Assembly (NCBI RefSeq): GCF_003058325.1
Contig: NZ_CP028843.1
Location: 1,770,001-1,834,000, forward strand
DNA from: Methylobacterium currus
Lineage (GTDB): Bacteria > Pseudomonadota > Alphaproteobacteria > Rhizobiales > Beijerinckiaceae
DNA: 64,000 nt
Reading direction: 5' to 3'
The notes beneath the pieces are model-generated. The model was not told the origin of the DNA and did no database searches. It was given only the letters and a program-made list of their open reading frames with translations. Positions 27,329 through 37,546 of this stretch are shown one piece after another (the stretch's first letter is position 1; each line of letters opens with the position of its first letter). A program made the position numbers and the translations under genes.

Positions 27329-28714
27329 TCAGAGTGCCGGTCCCCGCAGGTGCCACTCCGTCGCCCCTTGATACGCCTGCCCGATGCGGAGCGCCGTCGC
27401 CTCGTCGTAGCCGCGGCAGACGATCTGGAGCGAGAGCGGCAGGCCGCCCGCCGTGAAGCCGTTCGGCAGCGCCAGGGCGCAGAGCTCGAGCAGGTTGCCG
27501 AAGCGGGTGAAGCGCGAGGGCATCACCGCCTGGTCGACGGCGTCGAGGGGGATCGCGGCAGTCTCGGTAGTCGGCGTCAGGAGCGCGTCGACGCCCTCCA
27601 TCGCCCGGGCGAAGGCGACCTTCATCTCTTGCTGCAACCGCTTCGTGCGCAGGTAGTCCTGCGCGCTCACCCCGGCGCCCGCGAGGGTGCGCAGGCGGAC
27701 ATCCTCGTCGAGGCGCGAGGCCCGGTCCTCGGACAGCGCGCCGTTGAAGAAGTAGCACTCGGCCTGCACGATCGCCGAGGCGGTCACGAGATCGACGAAG
27801 CGGAACGGCAGGTCGACCTCGACGATCTCGGCGCCGAGCTTCGCCAGCGCCTCCAGCGAGGCGTCGTAGGCCTCCAGCATCTCGGACGAGACCCCCGCCC
27901 GCTCCGCCGCCGGCATCCGGGCGAGGCGCAGGCCCCGCACCCCGCGATGCAGCGCCGGCATCGGGTCCTCGGGGGCGATGCCCCTCGTGTTCGGGTCGCG
28001 CGGGTCGGGCCCGGACAGGATCGTGTAGAGCAACGCCACGTCCTCGACGCTGCGCGCCATGGGGCCCGGCGTGTCGAGGCTGGTGCTCAAGGGCACGATG
28101 CCGGCGGTGCTGACCCGGCCGATCGTGACCTTGAGGCCGGTCAGCCCGCAGAACGAGGCCGGCAGCCGCACCGAGCCGCCGGTATCGGTGCCGATCGCCC
28201 AGGGCGCCATCCGGGCCGCCACCGCGACGCCCGAGCCGCTCGAGGAGCCGCCGGGCGTCCGCGGCGTCGCGAGGTCCCACGGGTTCCAGGGCGTGCCCAT
28301 GTGCTGGTTGGTGCCCCAGCCGCCATAGGCGAACTCGACCGTGTGGGTCTTCGCCAGCACGATCATGCCCTGCGCCAGCATCCGCCTCGCGATCGTCGCG
28401 GTCTCGGTGGCGCGGCGCTCGCGGAAATGCGCCGAGCCGCCGGTGGTGACCCGGCCCTCCAGGTCGATCAGGTCCTTGAGCGCCACCGGCACGCCGTGCA
28501 GCGGGCCGACGGCGTGGCCGGCGCGGATCATCCGGTCGGCGCCGTCGGCGGCGAGCCGCGCGTCGTCGGCATAGACCTCGACGAAGGCCCGGAGCTTCGG
28601 CTCCAGCCGGCCGATCCGGGCGAGATGCGCCTCGACGGCGTCGACCGGCGAGATCTTCCGCGAGGCGATGGCGCGGGCGAGCTGATGCGCGGGAAGCTCG
28701 GTGGGATCGGTCAC
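27329..28714 (-). CDS. amidase (amidase signature family)
   Basis: This 461-residue hydrolase has Lys80 in GVPVALKDL, cis-Ser157 in TPGGSSSGSGVAVAA and nucleophile Ser181 in GTDTGGSVRLPA, so the Ser-cisSer-Lys triad is intact. GTG 28714 was chosen because GAGGAG lies just upstream; the longer frame to 28762 overlaps the previous gene. It begins 11 bp after the solute-binding protein and is probably co-transcribed with it, suggesting amide hydrolysis of an imported peptide-like or amide compound. It is clearly distinct in sequence from the amidase at 4548-5996. Confidence 0.93.
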   Translation of the reverse strand: MTDPTELPAHQLARAIASRKISPVDAVEAHLARIGRLEPKLRAFVEVYADDARLAADGADRMIRAGHAVGPLHGVPVALKDLIDLEGRVTTGGSAHFRERRATETATIARRMLAQGMIVLAKTHTVEFAYGGWGTNQHMGTPWNPWDLATPRTPGGSSSGSGVAVAARMAPWAIGTDTGGSVRLPASFCGLTGLKVTIGRVSTAGIVPLSTSLDTPGPMARSVEDVALLYTILSGPDPRDPNTRGIAPEDPMPALHRGVRGLRLARMPAAERAGVSSEMLEAYDASLEALAKLGAEIVEVDLPFRFVDLVTASAIVQAECYFFNGALSEDRASRLDEDVRLRTLAGAGVSAQDYLRTKRLQQEMKVAFARAMEGVDALLTPTTETAAIPLDAVDQAVMPSRFTRFGNLLELCALALPNGFTAGGLPLSLQIVCRGYDEATALRIGQAYQGATEWHLRGPAL

Positions 28715-28725
28715 GGGATTACTCC

Positions 28726-30342
28726 TCACTGCACGCTGATCCGGGTCAGGTCGACGAACCACGACTGGGGCGAGACGAAGTTCTTGACCCGCGGCGACAT
28801 CGCCCTGGGGTTGAGATCATGCACGATGTACAGCCAGGGCGGATCGTCGACCAGGCGCTCATGCGCCGCCCGCGTCGCCCGGGCGACGGCCGCCGGGTCG
28901 GTCGCCCCGGCGAGTTCCCTGAGCGCGGCGTCGAAGCGGGCATCCGCCCATTGCGGGAAGTTGAAGCCCTTCGGCGAGACGTTGGCGGAGTAGAAGTAGC
29001 GCGCCATCACGGCGACGTCCGAGGAGGGCGAGGAGACGTTGAGGGCGTTCGCCCCCTGGAGCGCCGGCGCGTCCGGCGCCGCCCGCCCGGCATTGAGCAG
29101 CACCTGCCACTCGACCACGGTGAAGCTGACATCGACGTTGCAGGTCTGCTTCAGGTTCTCCTGCAGGAACTCGTTCATCGGGAGCGGCTGCATCTGGCCC
29201 GAGCCGGAGGTCGAGATCATCACCTTGAGCGACAGCGGTCGCTTGTCGGTGAAGCCGGCCTCCGCGAGCAGCGCCCTGCCCTTCCGGGGGTCGAGGCGGT
29301 AGCGGTTCTCAGGTGCGCCGAAATCCGGGTCGGAGGCCTTCAGCCAGCCCACGGCCGGCTCGGCGGTGCCGTTCAGGAAGGTCACGAGGCCGTCCCGGTC
29401 GATGCAGTAGTTGAGCGCCTGGCGCACCCGCACGTCCTTCAGCGGGCTGCCCGCCGCGCCGATATTGTAGAACCACGGCCAGACATGCGGGTAGGAGCCG
29501 GTGGTGATGACGAATCCCGCCTGCCGCAAGGAGGCGAGCCCGTCCGGCGCCGGCGCCTCGATCCAGTCGACCTGTCCGGCGCGGAGTGCCGCGATGCGGG
29601 CATTGGCCTCCGGGATCGGCATCAGCCGCACCCGGTCGACCTGGGCGCGGTGGTCGCGGTCCCAGTAATCCGGGTTGCGGGCGAGCTCGACCGCCTCGCG
29701 CGGCCGCACCCCGGTGATGCGGAACGGCCCGGTTCCGGCCGCCGGCAGCATCCCGACCTTGGCCCAGTCCCGTCCGGCCGCCTCGAACGAGGCCGGCGAG
29801 GTGAAGAGCAGGTAGACCACCATGTAGGGGAAGTACGAGGCCGGGCTCGCGCTGGTGATGGCGACCGTGCGGTCGTCGATCTTGCGGTAGCCGGCGAGCA
29901 ACGGCGCCCGCGCCCGGGTGATGCCGGCGGCCGGCGGCTCGTATTGCGGGCTGTCGGCCTTGAAGTAGCGGTCGAGGTTCCAGATCACCGCATCGGCATC
30001 GAAGGGCGTGCCGTCATGGAAGCGCACGCCCTGGCGCAGGTGGAAGATCCAGGTCGTCTTGTCGTCCGGCGCCTGCTCCCACCGTTCCGCCAGGCCCGGC
30101 CGCAGGGTCGCCAGCCGGTCGGTGCGCGAGAGGTCCCACAGGACCAGCCCCTCGAAGACCGGGTAGCCGAGGAAGCGCATCCCCTCGAAGCCGTTATTCG
30201 GCATGCCGGTGGTGGTCGGCACGTCGGCGGCGGTCATGCCGATGCGCAGGACCGACCCGGCGGAGGGCGATTGCGCGAGGGCCGGCGCGAGCCCGAGGAG
30301 GAGCGCCGGGAGGGCGGCGAAGGAGCAGAGCGGGCGGGGCAT
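28726..30342 (-). CDS. ABC transporter substrate-binding protein, family 5 (peptide/nickel type)
   Basis: This 538-residue periplasmic receptor has a signal peptide (cut near PALAQ at 24). Family-5 landmarks are LRPGLAERWEQAPDDKTTWIFHLRQGVRFHDGTPF (about 79-113, in two motifs) and the VRQALNYCIDRDGLV segment near 310. Ligands of the family include oligopeptides, opines and glutathione-like compounds. No permease or ATPase of the Dpp/Opp type is adjacent, so it must use components encoded elsewhere. The co-directional amidase downstream suggests an amide-containing ligand. Confidence 0.92.
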   Translation of the reverse strand: MPRPLCSFAALPALLLGLAPALAQSPSAGSVLRIGMTAADVPTTTGMPNNGFEGMRFLGYPVFEGLVLWDLSRTDRLATLRPGLAERWEQAPDDKTTWIFHLRQGVRFHDGTPFDADAVIWNLDRYFKADSPQYEPPAAGITRARAPLLAGYRKIDDRTVAITSASPASYFPYMVVYLLFTSPASFEAAGRDWAKVGMLPAAGTGPFRITGVRPREAVELARNPDYWDRDHRAQVDRVRLMPIPEANARIAALRAGQVDWIEAPAPDGLASLRQAGFVITTGSYPHVWPWFYNIGAAGSPLKDVRVRQALNYCIDRDGLVTFLNGTAEPAVGWLKASDPDFGAPENRYRLDPRKGRALLAEAGFTDKRPLSLKVMISTSGSGQMQPLPMNEFLQENLKQTCNVDVSFTVVEWQVLLNAGRAAPDAPALQGANALNVSSPSSDVAVMARYFYSANVSPKGFNFPQWADARFDAALRELAGATDPAAVARATRAAHERLVDDPPWLYIVHDLNPRAMSPRVKNFVSPQSWFVDLTRISVQ

Positions 30343-30415
30343 GGCGGCGGGCTCCGTGATGGCGCGTCCGCCGCCGCAAGAGCCGGGCCATTCCGGCTCT
30401 CGGACAGTCTAGGGG

Positions 30416-31173
30416 TTAGCTCTTGAGCCGGTACCCCGTCCGGAAGATCCACGCTACCGCCGCCAGGCAGGCGACCAGGAACACCAGAGCCATGCCGAGG
30501 CTCACCGCCGGGTTGACGTCGGAATGGCCATAGAAGCTCCAGCGGAAGCCGGAGATGAGGTAGACGACCGGGTTGACGAGGCTCAACCCCCGCCACACGG
30601 GCGGCAGCATGTCGATCGAGTAGAAGCTGCCGCCGAGGAAGGTCAGCGGCGTGACGATGAGGAGCGGCACCAATTGCAGCTTCTCGAACCCGTCCGCCCA
30701 CAGCCCGATCACGAAGCCGAACAGGCTGAAGGTGACGGCGGTGAGAACCAGGAAGAGCACCATCACGACGGGGTGCTCGATGCGCAGCGGCACGAACAGG
30801 GCCGAGGTCGCCAGGATGATCAGCCCGAGCATGATCGACTTGGTGGCCGCCGCCCCGACATAGCCGGCGACGATCTCGAACGCCGAGATCGGCGCCGACA
30901 GGATCTCGTAGATCGTGCCGGAGAAGCGCGGGAAGTAGATGCCGAACGAGGCGTTGGCAATGCTCTGGGTGAGCAGCGTCAGCATGATCAGCCCCGGCAC
31001 GATGAAGGCGCCGTAGGGCACGCCGTCGACCGAGGTGATCCGCCCGCCGATCGCGGCGCCGAACACCACGAAGTAGAGCGAAGTCGAGATCACCGGCGCG
31101 ACGATGCTCTGGAGCAGCGTCCGAAAGGCGCGGTGCATCTCGAAGCCGTAGATGGCGCGGATGGCGGGCCAGT

Positions 31174-31177
<4 letters not shown>
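30416..31177 (-). CDS. ABC-2 type transporter permease
   Basis: This 253-residue membrane protein has six hydrophobic helices and the ABC-2 exporter pattern: an N-terminal amphipathic helix, then [33 protein letters not shown] and the C-terminal [20 protein letters not shown] signature. Homologues (YadH-like) are linked to lipid or drug export. The ATG at 31177 overlaps the ATPase stop (ATGA), so the pair is translationally coupled. The cargo is unknown. Confidence 0.92.
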
Positions 31178-32100
<923 letters not shown>

Positions 32101-32292
32101 CCGGTCCCGGGGCGTGTCAGGGCTGACGGGGTGGCCGATCACCTAGGCCGCGAGAGGCCGGACCGCCACCATCCTGCGCCGGCAAGTCGCCTCGCCCGAC
32201 CGGGGCGCGACGAGAAACCGGTCGGGTGTTGCCCGGATGTGCACCCCTTCTGGCGGTCGGGGTGGTGCGCCAGCGCACCCGGCGGCACGGGA

Positions 32293-32865
32293 TCAGGCGT
32301 TTCTACCGGGCCCGTCGCGATCCGGGCCGTCCTGCTCCGGTCCGTCCTCGTCGGCGAGGTCGTCGCCGTCATAGGCGTCCTCGTGGGTGTCCTCGTCGTC
32401 CTCCGGCCGCTCGGCCTCGTCGTCCCGGGTCCGGGGCTTGGTGTAGAAGTTGCCGACCAGCAGCGCCTCGCCGGCCGTCACCATGGCGCTCAAGTAGGCG
32501 TTGATGGTCGCCGGCGCGGCGTCGGGCAACGCGCGCAGGATCTGCGGCTGCGACAGGCCCTGCGGCCCGGCCCCGTCGATCAGTGCCTTGAGGCGGCCCT
32601 TGGTCGAGTTCGCCCGCGGCCCCCGCGGACCGCGCCGTCCGCTCGCCCGGGGCTCGCCCCGGTCCGGGCCGGAGGCCGGTCCCGCGGAGGGCCGCGACAG
32701 GCCGAGATCCTCGATCGGCGTATCCTCGACGATCGCCCTGAGCGCGTTCTCGGCGAGCCGGAGCTTCGCCAGCTCGGCCCCGATGCGCTCGTACTCGGCC
32801 TCGAGCGCCGCCCTCCTTTCGCTCACATCAGCCAAGGCTTTCATGAGCGCATCATTCCCCGACAT
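32293..32865 (-). CDS. hypothetical protein with coiled coil and acidic tail
   Basis: I do not recognise this 190-residue protein as a named family. Residues about 10-55 form a predicted heptad-rich coiled coil (ALADVSERRAALEAEYERIG). The middle is Arg/Pro/Gly-rich. Residues about 95-145 (TKGRLKALIDGAGPQGLSQ then INAYLSAMVTAGEALLVGN) look like a small winged-helix unit, and the tail is strongly acidic. Start 32865 has GGAGGGG at close spacing. The layout suggests a nucleoid or DNA-associated protein, but that is inference. Confidence 0.75.
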   Translation of the reverse strand: MSGNDALMKALADVSERRAALEAEYERIGAELAKLRLAENALRAIVEDTPIEDLGLSRPSAGPASGPDRGEPRASGRRGPRGPRANSTKGRLKALIDGAGPQGLSQPQILRALPDAAPATINAYLSAMVTAGEALLVGNFYTKPRTRDDEAERPEDDEDTHEDAYDGDDLADEDGPEQDGPDRDGPGRNA

Positions 32866-33050
32866 CGCCCCTCCAGAGAAACTGGGCAACGGCTCCTTGC
32901 ATAGGCGCGGTGCAGCGTCAACGAGGGTAGCGCCGGGTCAGTGTTGCCGACGACCGACATCATCATGCGCGCGACATCGGCAGCACAAACTCACGAACCG
33001 ATCGCAGAAACGCCGATGCGGCCGCATGCCAATGACGTGTGCAGAAAACT

Positions 33051-33095
33051 TGGTGAGCGCGCTGGGACTCGAGCTCAGGGCCTGTCGGCGGAAAG
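33051..33095 (-). repeat. degenerate att site: decayed 3' half of tRNA-Lys
   Basis: Read on the minus strand this gives a T-arm and acceptor end closing in CGCGCTCACCA, matching the copy at 36128 exactly over the first 22 bp and then with substitutions. The anticodon-loop part is mutated (CTTTCCG). It aligns without gaps to the downstream copy for about 100 bp and marks the left edge of an older island. Confidence 0.7.
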
Positions 33096-33213
33096 TATTT
33101 TTGCCGGCGAATTTTTGCCAACGATTTCAAGCGGCGGCCCTTCCAAATAAAGGGCCGGCACGATGCCGAATCGCGCGGTTGCGGACCGGATTTTGAACAT
33201 AGCCGCGGCGGGT

Positions 33214-33466
33214 CGATGTCGCGCCGTCCCGCTCGAGCCGAACAGGCTTGTGCGGGTCTCCGTCCTCGCTTCCTCCAGCTTCTTCATCCCGTTCGCCGCG
33301 AGCCGGCGCTCGTTCACGTCGCGGCTGTGGTGTCTCACCATCTGCTCGCCCATCTCGACGATCGCTGAGATCTCGGGCTCGGTGCAGCGGGCCGCGAGGA
33401 GCATGTCGAGCGGTCTTGCGGCGGCCGTGGCAAACGAACCCGCCCTCGCGCAGACGCGTCATGCAA
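33214..33466 (-). pseudogene. tyrosine integrase, C-terminal fragment, frameshifted
   Basis: This stretch is homologous to the last 85 or so residues of the integrase at 36290-37546 and has the same spacing from its att site (offset 3074-3077 bp). Conserved pieces are TRLREGGFVCHG in one frame and AIVEMGEQMVRHHSRDVN plus NGMKKLEEA in another, so a frameshift separates them. The catalytic Tyr of MVRHYSRD is His here. Everything upstream of the RLREGGF motif is missing. It is the dead integrase of an earlier tRNA-Lys island. Confidence 0.8.
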
Positions 33467-33940
33467 TCAGCCGCACGGGCGCTGACGCTCGGCGCATCGG
33501 ACGGGACAGCCAGGGACGTCACCGTACCGCGGCCGCCGAACTCGGTCGGCGTCGGCTCCTGCGGCATCGACAGCCACCGCGTCCGGCGGTTCGTGGGCAC
33601 CTCGACGGTCACGGCCAGGACGATCAACGAGCGGAACCTGCTCCAGACCCCTGCCGGCAATCGCCATTTCCCGGTCCCGGCGGAGTACCCGACGCCTCCG
33701 GCGTCCGAGGCCATGAACCTGCAGGTCACCTTCGCGGCGTCGGCGCGTCACACCGGCTTCGGCGCGCTGCGCATGGAGATGGCGCATATGGGCTCGGCCG
33801 AGGCCGCCGGCATCATGGCCGCCCCGATCGCGAAGCCGGCGATCCGGCCGGACATGCAGACCGGGATCGCCAATCACGACGCGTCGGACCTCCGCCCGGC
33901 GCTGATCGCCACTGGCATCAACGCGCGGCAAGCGAACTGA
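33461..33940 (+). pseudogene. FAD-dependent oxidoreductase, C-terminal fragment
   Basis: About 155 codons resemble the C-terminal part of FAD-dependent oxidoreductases of the PF12831 type. A PRPPNSVGVGSCGIDSHRVRR segment is followed by NLQVTFAASARHTGFGALRMEM and AEAAGIMAA, which mirror the usual DSVGxGSxxIDxH, NLLVPVCxSASHVAxGSxRMEP and GxAAGxAAA motifs. The N-terminal FAD-binding half is absent because the integrase fragment abuts directly. It is most likely a truncated passenger gene and not functional. Confidence 0.55.
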
Positions 33941-33964
33941 TGCCCGCCCCAGCCTCGACTGGCT

Positions 33965-34411
33965 TCAAGGTGTCGAACGAGGGCGAGCGGACACCTGAGA
34001 TGCCTGGATCGAACTCTCAAGCTGCGGCGTCACCTTGATAATCCACTTGTATACATTCTCTTTGCCATTTGGCATCAGTACATTGGCGGCGATCGTCTCT
34101 TCGCCCGTAAAATTAGGATATGGAAAATACGAGACGGCGAGAGATTTCGCGACGACATTCGGACAATGTTTGTCGGTGGCAATTGGAAAGCGAGCAGCGC
34201 CGGCCTTCAGTTGCCCATTGGCCGGCATTTGCTTCACTCGGATTTCCGGGAAAGGGCCAGGAGAGCAATCATCCTTCAGGGCATATATCGCATCGACCAT
34301 CAGGGACTTGCCTTGCTGGACAGAGAGATGCTGGGTGATAGTCTCGGCTGATACAGGCGAAGCCATCACGGTCCCAGACAGCATGGCCACAAATCTTGTG
34401 CTCCGGTTCAT
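33965..34411 (-). CDS. hypothetical secreted protein
   Basis: This 148-residue protein has a clear signal peptide (MNRSTRFVAMLSGTVMASPVSA, cut at about 22). I do not recognise the mature part, which contains two cysteines (in DDCSPGP and KHCPNVV) that could form a disulfide in the periplasm. Start 34411 was chosen because GAGGAACAG precedes it and it gives a normal signal peptide; an upstream frame to 34447 exists. It lies between the two tRNA-Lys fragments, so it is probably island cargo. Confidence 0.7.
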   Translation of the reverse strand: MNRSTRFVAMLSGTVMASPVSAETITQHLSVQQGKSLMVDAIYALKDDCSPGPFPEIRVKQMPANGQLKAGAARFPIATDKHCPNVVAKSLAVSYFPYPNFTGEETIAANVLMPNGKENVYKWIIKVTPQLESSIQASQVSARPRSTP

Positions 34412-34580
34412 GTTGCCTGTTCCTCGAAAGATGATCGCCAGTCTCAATGATTTAATAAATCATTAAAACCGCGGCTGTCATCAGGTCAAGGTGCTTAGAC
34501 CATGCCGTCGTTCGGGGCGCCCCAGCCGGATCGCAATCACGAATCTAGGCTGGCGCAGGATCCTGAACCGGATCGCCAGA

Positions 34581-34799
34581 TCAACCGAACAGAGCGATCC
34601 CTGCGACGTAGACGGCGCTGCCCACTACATCGAGCAGGCTGAGGTCGCGGAGCGCGCGAGCCGCGCCAATATGGTCGTGGGTCAGCAAGTGCAGGACGCC
34701 AGCGGTGGCTAAGGCGGAGATGAAAAGCAAAGCCCAGATCGCCCTGGTCGATCTGAGCAGCAAGCTGACGATGGTGATGACGAGAGCGGATTTGAGCAT
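34581..34799 (-). CDS. small hypothetical membrane protein
   Basis: This 72-residue protein has three hydrophobic stretches (about 5-15, 21-38 and 55-71). There is no recognisable family. A Gly-rich CAGGGGCT lies before the ATG. It sits between the two att copies among other small membrane proteins, and its function is unknown. Confidence 0.5.
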   Translation of the reverse strand: MLKSALVITIVSLLLRSTRAIWALLFISALATAGVLHLLTHDHIGAARALRDLSLLDVVGSAVYVAGIALFG

Positions 34800-34912
34800 G
34801 GAGCCCCTGACACGTCGAGGGGCTGCACCATGGCCACTGAGGCCCTGCCGGCAAGGCGGCGCGGAGCCACAGCCTCGACCAATCCCTCGTCCGGAACAGC
34901 TGCTGGCGACGC

Positions 34913-35200
34913 CTACGCAGCCCGGGAGCGCTTCGGCTCGGAAGGCTCCTTCCCATCGAGTGCCCGGCCGCGGGCGGCGACGTCGCGGAGTCTCGTGACC
35001 ATCTCGTCGGCGGGCTCGCGGAGGTCCTCACCGGTCGCCCAGTCCTCCCCACGACGCGCCATGACGATGATGGCAGCGAAGGCCGCGAATCCGCTCCCCG
35101 CCATCGACGACATGAACAGGGCGGGAAAAATCCCACTCGGCCATGTCAAGGCACCCGTGGCGATGCCGCCCACCAGCCCTGCGAACGTGATTAAGATCAT
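34913..35200 (-). CDS. small hypothetical membrane protein
   Basis: This 95-residue protein has two N-terminal hydrophobic segments (about 2-19 and 24-47, the second AAFAAIIVMARR-like) and a charged cytoplasmic tail rich in Arg and Glu (ATGEDLREPADEMVTRLRDV). No family is recognised. Codon usage matches the high-GC host. The neighbouring 35201-35525 stretch (325 bp) holds no gene that I can support. Confidence 0.55.
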   Translation of the reverse strand: MILITFAGLVGGIATGALTWPSGIFPALFMSSMAGSGFAAFAAIIVMARRGEDWATGEDLREPADEMVTRLRDVAARGRALDGKEPSEPKRSRAA

Positions 35201-35525
35201 AGGGCCTCTGATCTGCCTGGCTAAGAATCGCGCAAAACCAGTGCGATATGCCCACGAATGCGTTGCCGATCGATTAACATCTTAGATAAAATCGAAGGTG
35301 TTGCGAGATCTCTGAGTGCGCCGGCCTGAGATCTGAATCAGAGACAAGGCTCCCGATTATGCCCGGCAGTCTGATGCCACAGGCTGCTGATAGGAAGCGT
35401 CCCCTGCACTGTTTCAGCCCAAACAACATTCGGCGGGATTTTATCGCCCCTGGCGTTAATCCGAGATGGGGAAGACTGATGCGCCTCGCCCGATCGGCGC
35501 CGCCGGTCAGACCTGTGCAGGCCTC

Positions 35526-35885
35526 CTAAAGCGTCCGCGCGAGCCATAGCCTCACAACGGAATAGCCTGCGAACAGGCCTAGCACTATACCGCCACAGCT
35601 GGCTGCAAAATCGATGAACTGCGATGTGCGGCCGGGGATCCAAATCTGTCCGACCTCAAGCACCGCATTCAATCCGATCAACATCAGCGCCACGGTCTGA
35701 ATCCGGTGTGGGAAGCCGATAACAATGCCCGCCGCGGTCAGGGTGTAAGCAATGAAATGCTCCACCTGACCTGCAAGTCCGGTATGCGGCCTCTCGGTAC
35801 CAGGAAGCCAGGACAGAATGATGAGGGCCAGCACCGCGAACGGTGTCGAGATGCGGGCGAGCCGCTGGATGAAATGAGCTGTCAT
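35526..35885 (-). CDS. VanZ-like family membrane protein
   Basis: This 119-residue protein has four hydrophobic helices and VanZ-like features: LIILSWLPGTERPHTGLAGQ near 20-40, then VEHFIAYTLTAAG, and the EVGQIWIPGRTSQFIDFAAS segment near 77-96. VanZ relatives are small membrane proteins of uncertain function, known for low-level teicoplanin resistance in enterococci. Start 35885 gives the conserved N-terminus. It lies inside the older island remnant just left of the intact att copy. Confidence 0.65.
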   Translation of the reverse strand: MTAHFIQRLARISTPFAVLALIILSWLPGTERPHTGLAGQVEHFIAYTLTAAGIVIGFPHRIQTVALMLIGLNAVLEVGQIWIPGRTSQFIDFAASCGGIVLGLFAGYSVVRLWLARTL

Positions 35886-36127
35886 GTCGGGAGTAAGGCA
35901 TCGTGCATGCCGGGGCCGGCGGCAAGACCAAACACCCGGCGCGCTCGGCTTTTGAAGGCCGTAGAGCCGGCTCGCGGCCGGCACCAGCGCGCCGCGGACG
36001 AACCGGGGAGCGACCGATGCGCAGCCTCCGGATCGGCGCAGTCGCCGGCGTGGCCCGGCGATCTTGGACACGCCGGCCAGATGGCCGCAGATGAGCGCTT
36101 GCCCAAGTGGTTGTTCGGCCAGGAAAA

Positions 36128-36172
36128 TGGTGAGCGCGCTGGGACTCGAACCCAGGACCTACAGATTAAAAG
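36128..36172 (-). repeat. att site: 3' half of tRNA-Lys(TTT)
   Basis: The minus strand reads from an anticodon loop CTTTTAA through TCTGT, a 5-nt variable loop AGGTC, the T-arm CTGGG-TTCGAGT-CCCAG, the acceptor CGCGCTC, discriminator A and CCA. The 5' half is absent: the expected anticodon-stem partner ACAGA is replaced by unrelated bases. This is the tRNA fragment left by tyrosine-integrase insertion in the anticodon loop. The intact tRNA should lie at the far end of the island, outside the window. Confidence 0.8.
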
Positions 36173-36289
36173 TAATTTTGCTCTCTGGTTTTTCACAATG
36201 ATTTCAATGGCGATTGTGTCCAAATAGGCCGCCTGGATAGGGCAAAAACGGGCCCTTAAATCAAGGAATTGGACACAGCTTCTGGCCCT

Positions 36290-37546
36290 TCAATGCCGAG
36301 CCGATCCGGGTCCGAATAGGTTGGCGCGGGTCTGCGCCCAGGCCTCCTCCAGCTTCTTCATCCCGTTCACGGCCAGACGTCGCTTGTTCACGTCGCGGCT
36401 GTAGTGGCGCACCATCTGCTCGGACATCTCGACGATCGCCGACACCTCGGCCTCGGTGTTGCCGGCCTCGAGCAGCATGTTCACCGCGTTCTTCCGCAGG
36501 CCGTGGAATACGAACCCGCCTTCACGCAGGCGCGCCATGGCCGCCTTCTTCGCCGGCGAGGCGCTGGTCGGCTGTCCCTTCGCATTTACGCTGGTGAGGT
36601 CGCGCTGCCAGGCGGTGCGGTAGGCTGCCAGGGTCCAAGGCTCGCCATCCTCGCGCAGATGCAGCGCAGCGTGGTCGATGTGGGTGCGCTCCAGGATCTC
36701 GCGGTACTCGCTGTGGATCGGCACGTAGACCGCCGCACCGGTCTTCCGGGCGACGAGCTCGACGGCGTTCGCCCCCTTCGCCGGTCGCGCCATCGGGATC
36801 ACGTCGACCGACCTCTGGCCGGTGTAGAGGGCCGAATAGACCGGCAAGTGCAGCCCGGGGCGGGCATGCTCGAAAAAGGCCTCGAACGCCCAATCGGTCC
36901 ACGGCACGTGCGGCTCGACCTCGTGCTCGACCTTCTCGGTGGTGCGCACGACGTTGGTGGCGCAGAAGCCGCGGGGCACGCCGAAGGCGAGCAGCTTGGA
37001 GAGCACCGACCGGAAGTAGCGGGCGACGGCCGGGGTCCCAGATCGAGCGTCGATCGCTTCCTGCGCATCAACCGCCGTGAACTCGGCAACGGGACGGTCT
37101 GCCCAATCCTGGCGGATCGCGCGCAGGTGACGGTCGTAGTCGCGCTTCGTCAGGTCGGCGAGGTTCGAGTAGGCTGGGTGCGCCGTGTAGAGGTCGATCA
37201 GGGCGCCGAAGGTGCGGCGAGCCTTGCCGTCCGCGGTTCGGTCGCTCTTCTCGGCTTGGTCGACGGCTGACCAGAAGGCTTGCGGACCTCCCTCCCCGCG
37301 CGGCTGCGGTAGCAGGTGCCGACGCTCGCCTTGTCCGAGCCAGAACCACGCCCAGTCCTCGCCGTCGCGCTCCGCATGGAGCGCCTGGCATTGCTGGCAC
37401 CGGCGCCAGAACTCGTCACCCTGGGGGTCGAACGGTAGCGGCACCGGCGGCCAGGCCGTGGGGGTGCCGCGCCCCTTCTCGAACGAGAAGTACATACGGC
37501 CGCTGGGGTTGGGCCGGCCGCGGACATGGCGCGGCAGGTCAACCAT
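36290..37546 (-). CDS. int: site-specific tyrosine integrase
   Basis: This 418-residue phage integrase has its catalytic residues in place: Arg245 (YTGQRSVDV), His348 and Arg351 (FHGLRKNA) and Tyr382 (MVRHYSRDV). An N-terminal zinc-like CQQCQ pair and a SAM-like core-binding region (about 110-200) precede the catalytic domain. Start 37546 was chosen because GGGCGGCGGA precedes it and it overlaps the upstream gene by only 8 bp. It ends 118 bp from the tRNA-Lys att copy, the normal position for an element that uses that site. It is probably still active. Confidence 0.93.
   Translation of the reverse strand: MVDLPRHVRGRPNPSGRMYFSFEKGRGTPTAWPPVPLPFDPQGDEFWRRCQQCQALHAERDGEDWAWFWLGQGERRHLLPQPRGEGGPQAFWSAVDQAEKSDRTADGKARRTFGALIDLYTAHPAYSNLADLTKRDYDRHLRAIRQDWADRPVAEFTAVDAQEAIDARSGTPAVARYFRSVLSKLLAFGVPRGFCATNVVRTTEKVEHEVEPHVPWTDWAFEAFFEHARPGLHLPVYSALYTGQRSVDVIPMARPAKGANAVELVARKTGAAVYVPIHSEYREILERTHIDHAALHLREDGEPWTLAAYRTAWQRDLTSVNAKGQPTSASPAKKAAMARLREGGFVFHGLRKNAVNMLLEAGNTEAEVSAIVEMSEQMVRHYSRDVNKRRLAVNGMKKLEEAWAQTRANLFGPGSARH

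Noticed and set aside
36130..36172. A complete tRNA-Lys gene
   Set aside because: The 5' half (acceptor, D-arm, 5' anticodon stem) is missing, so only an att fragment is present.
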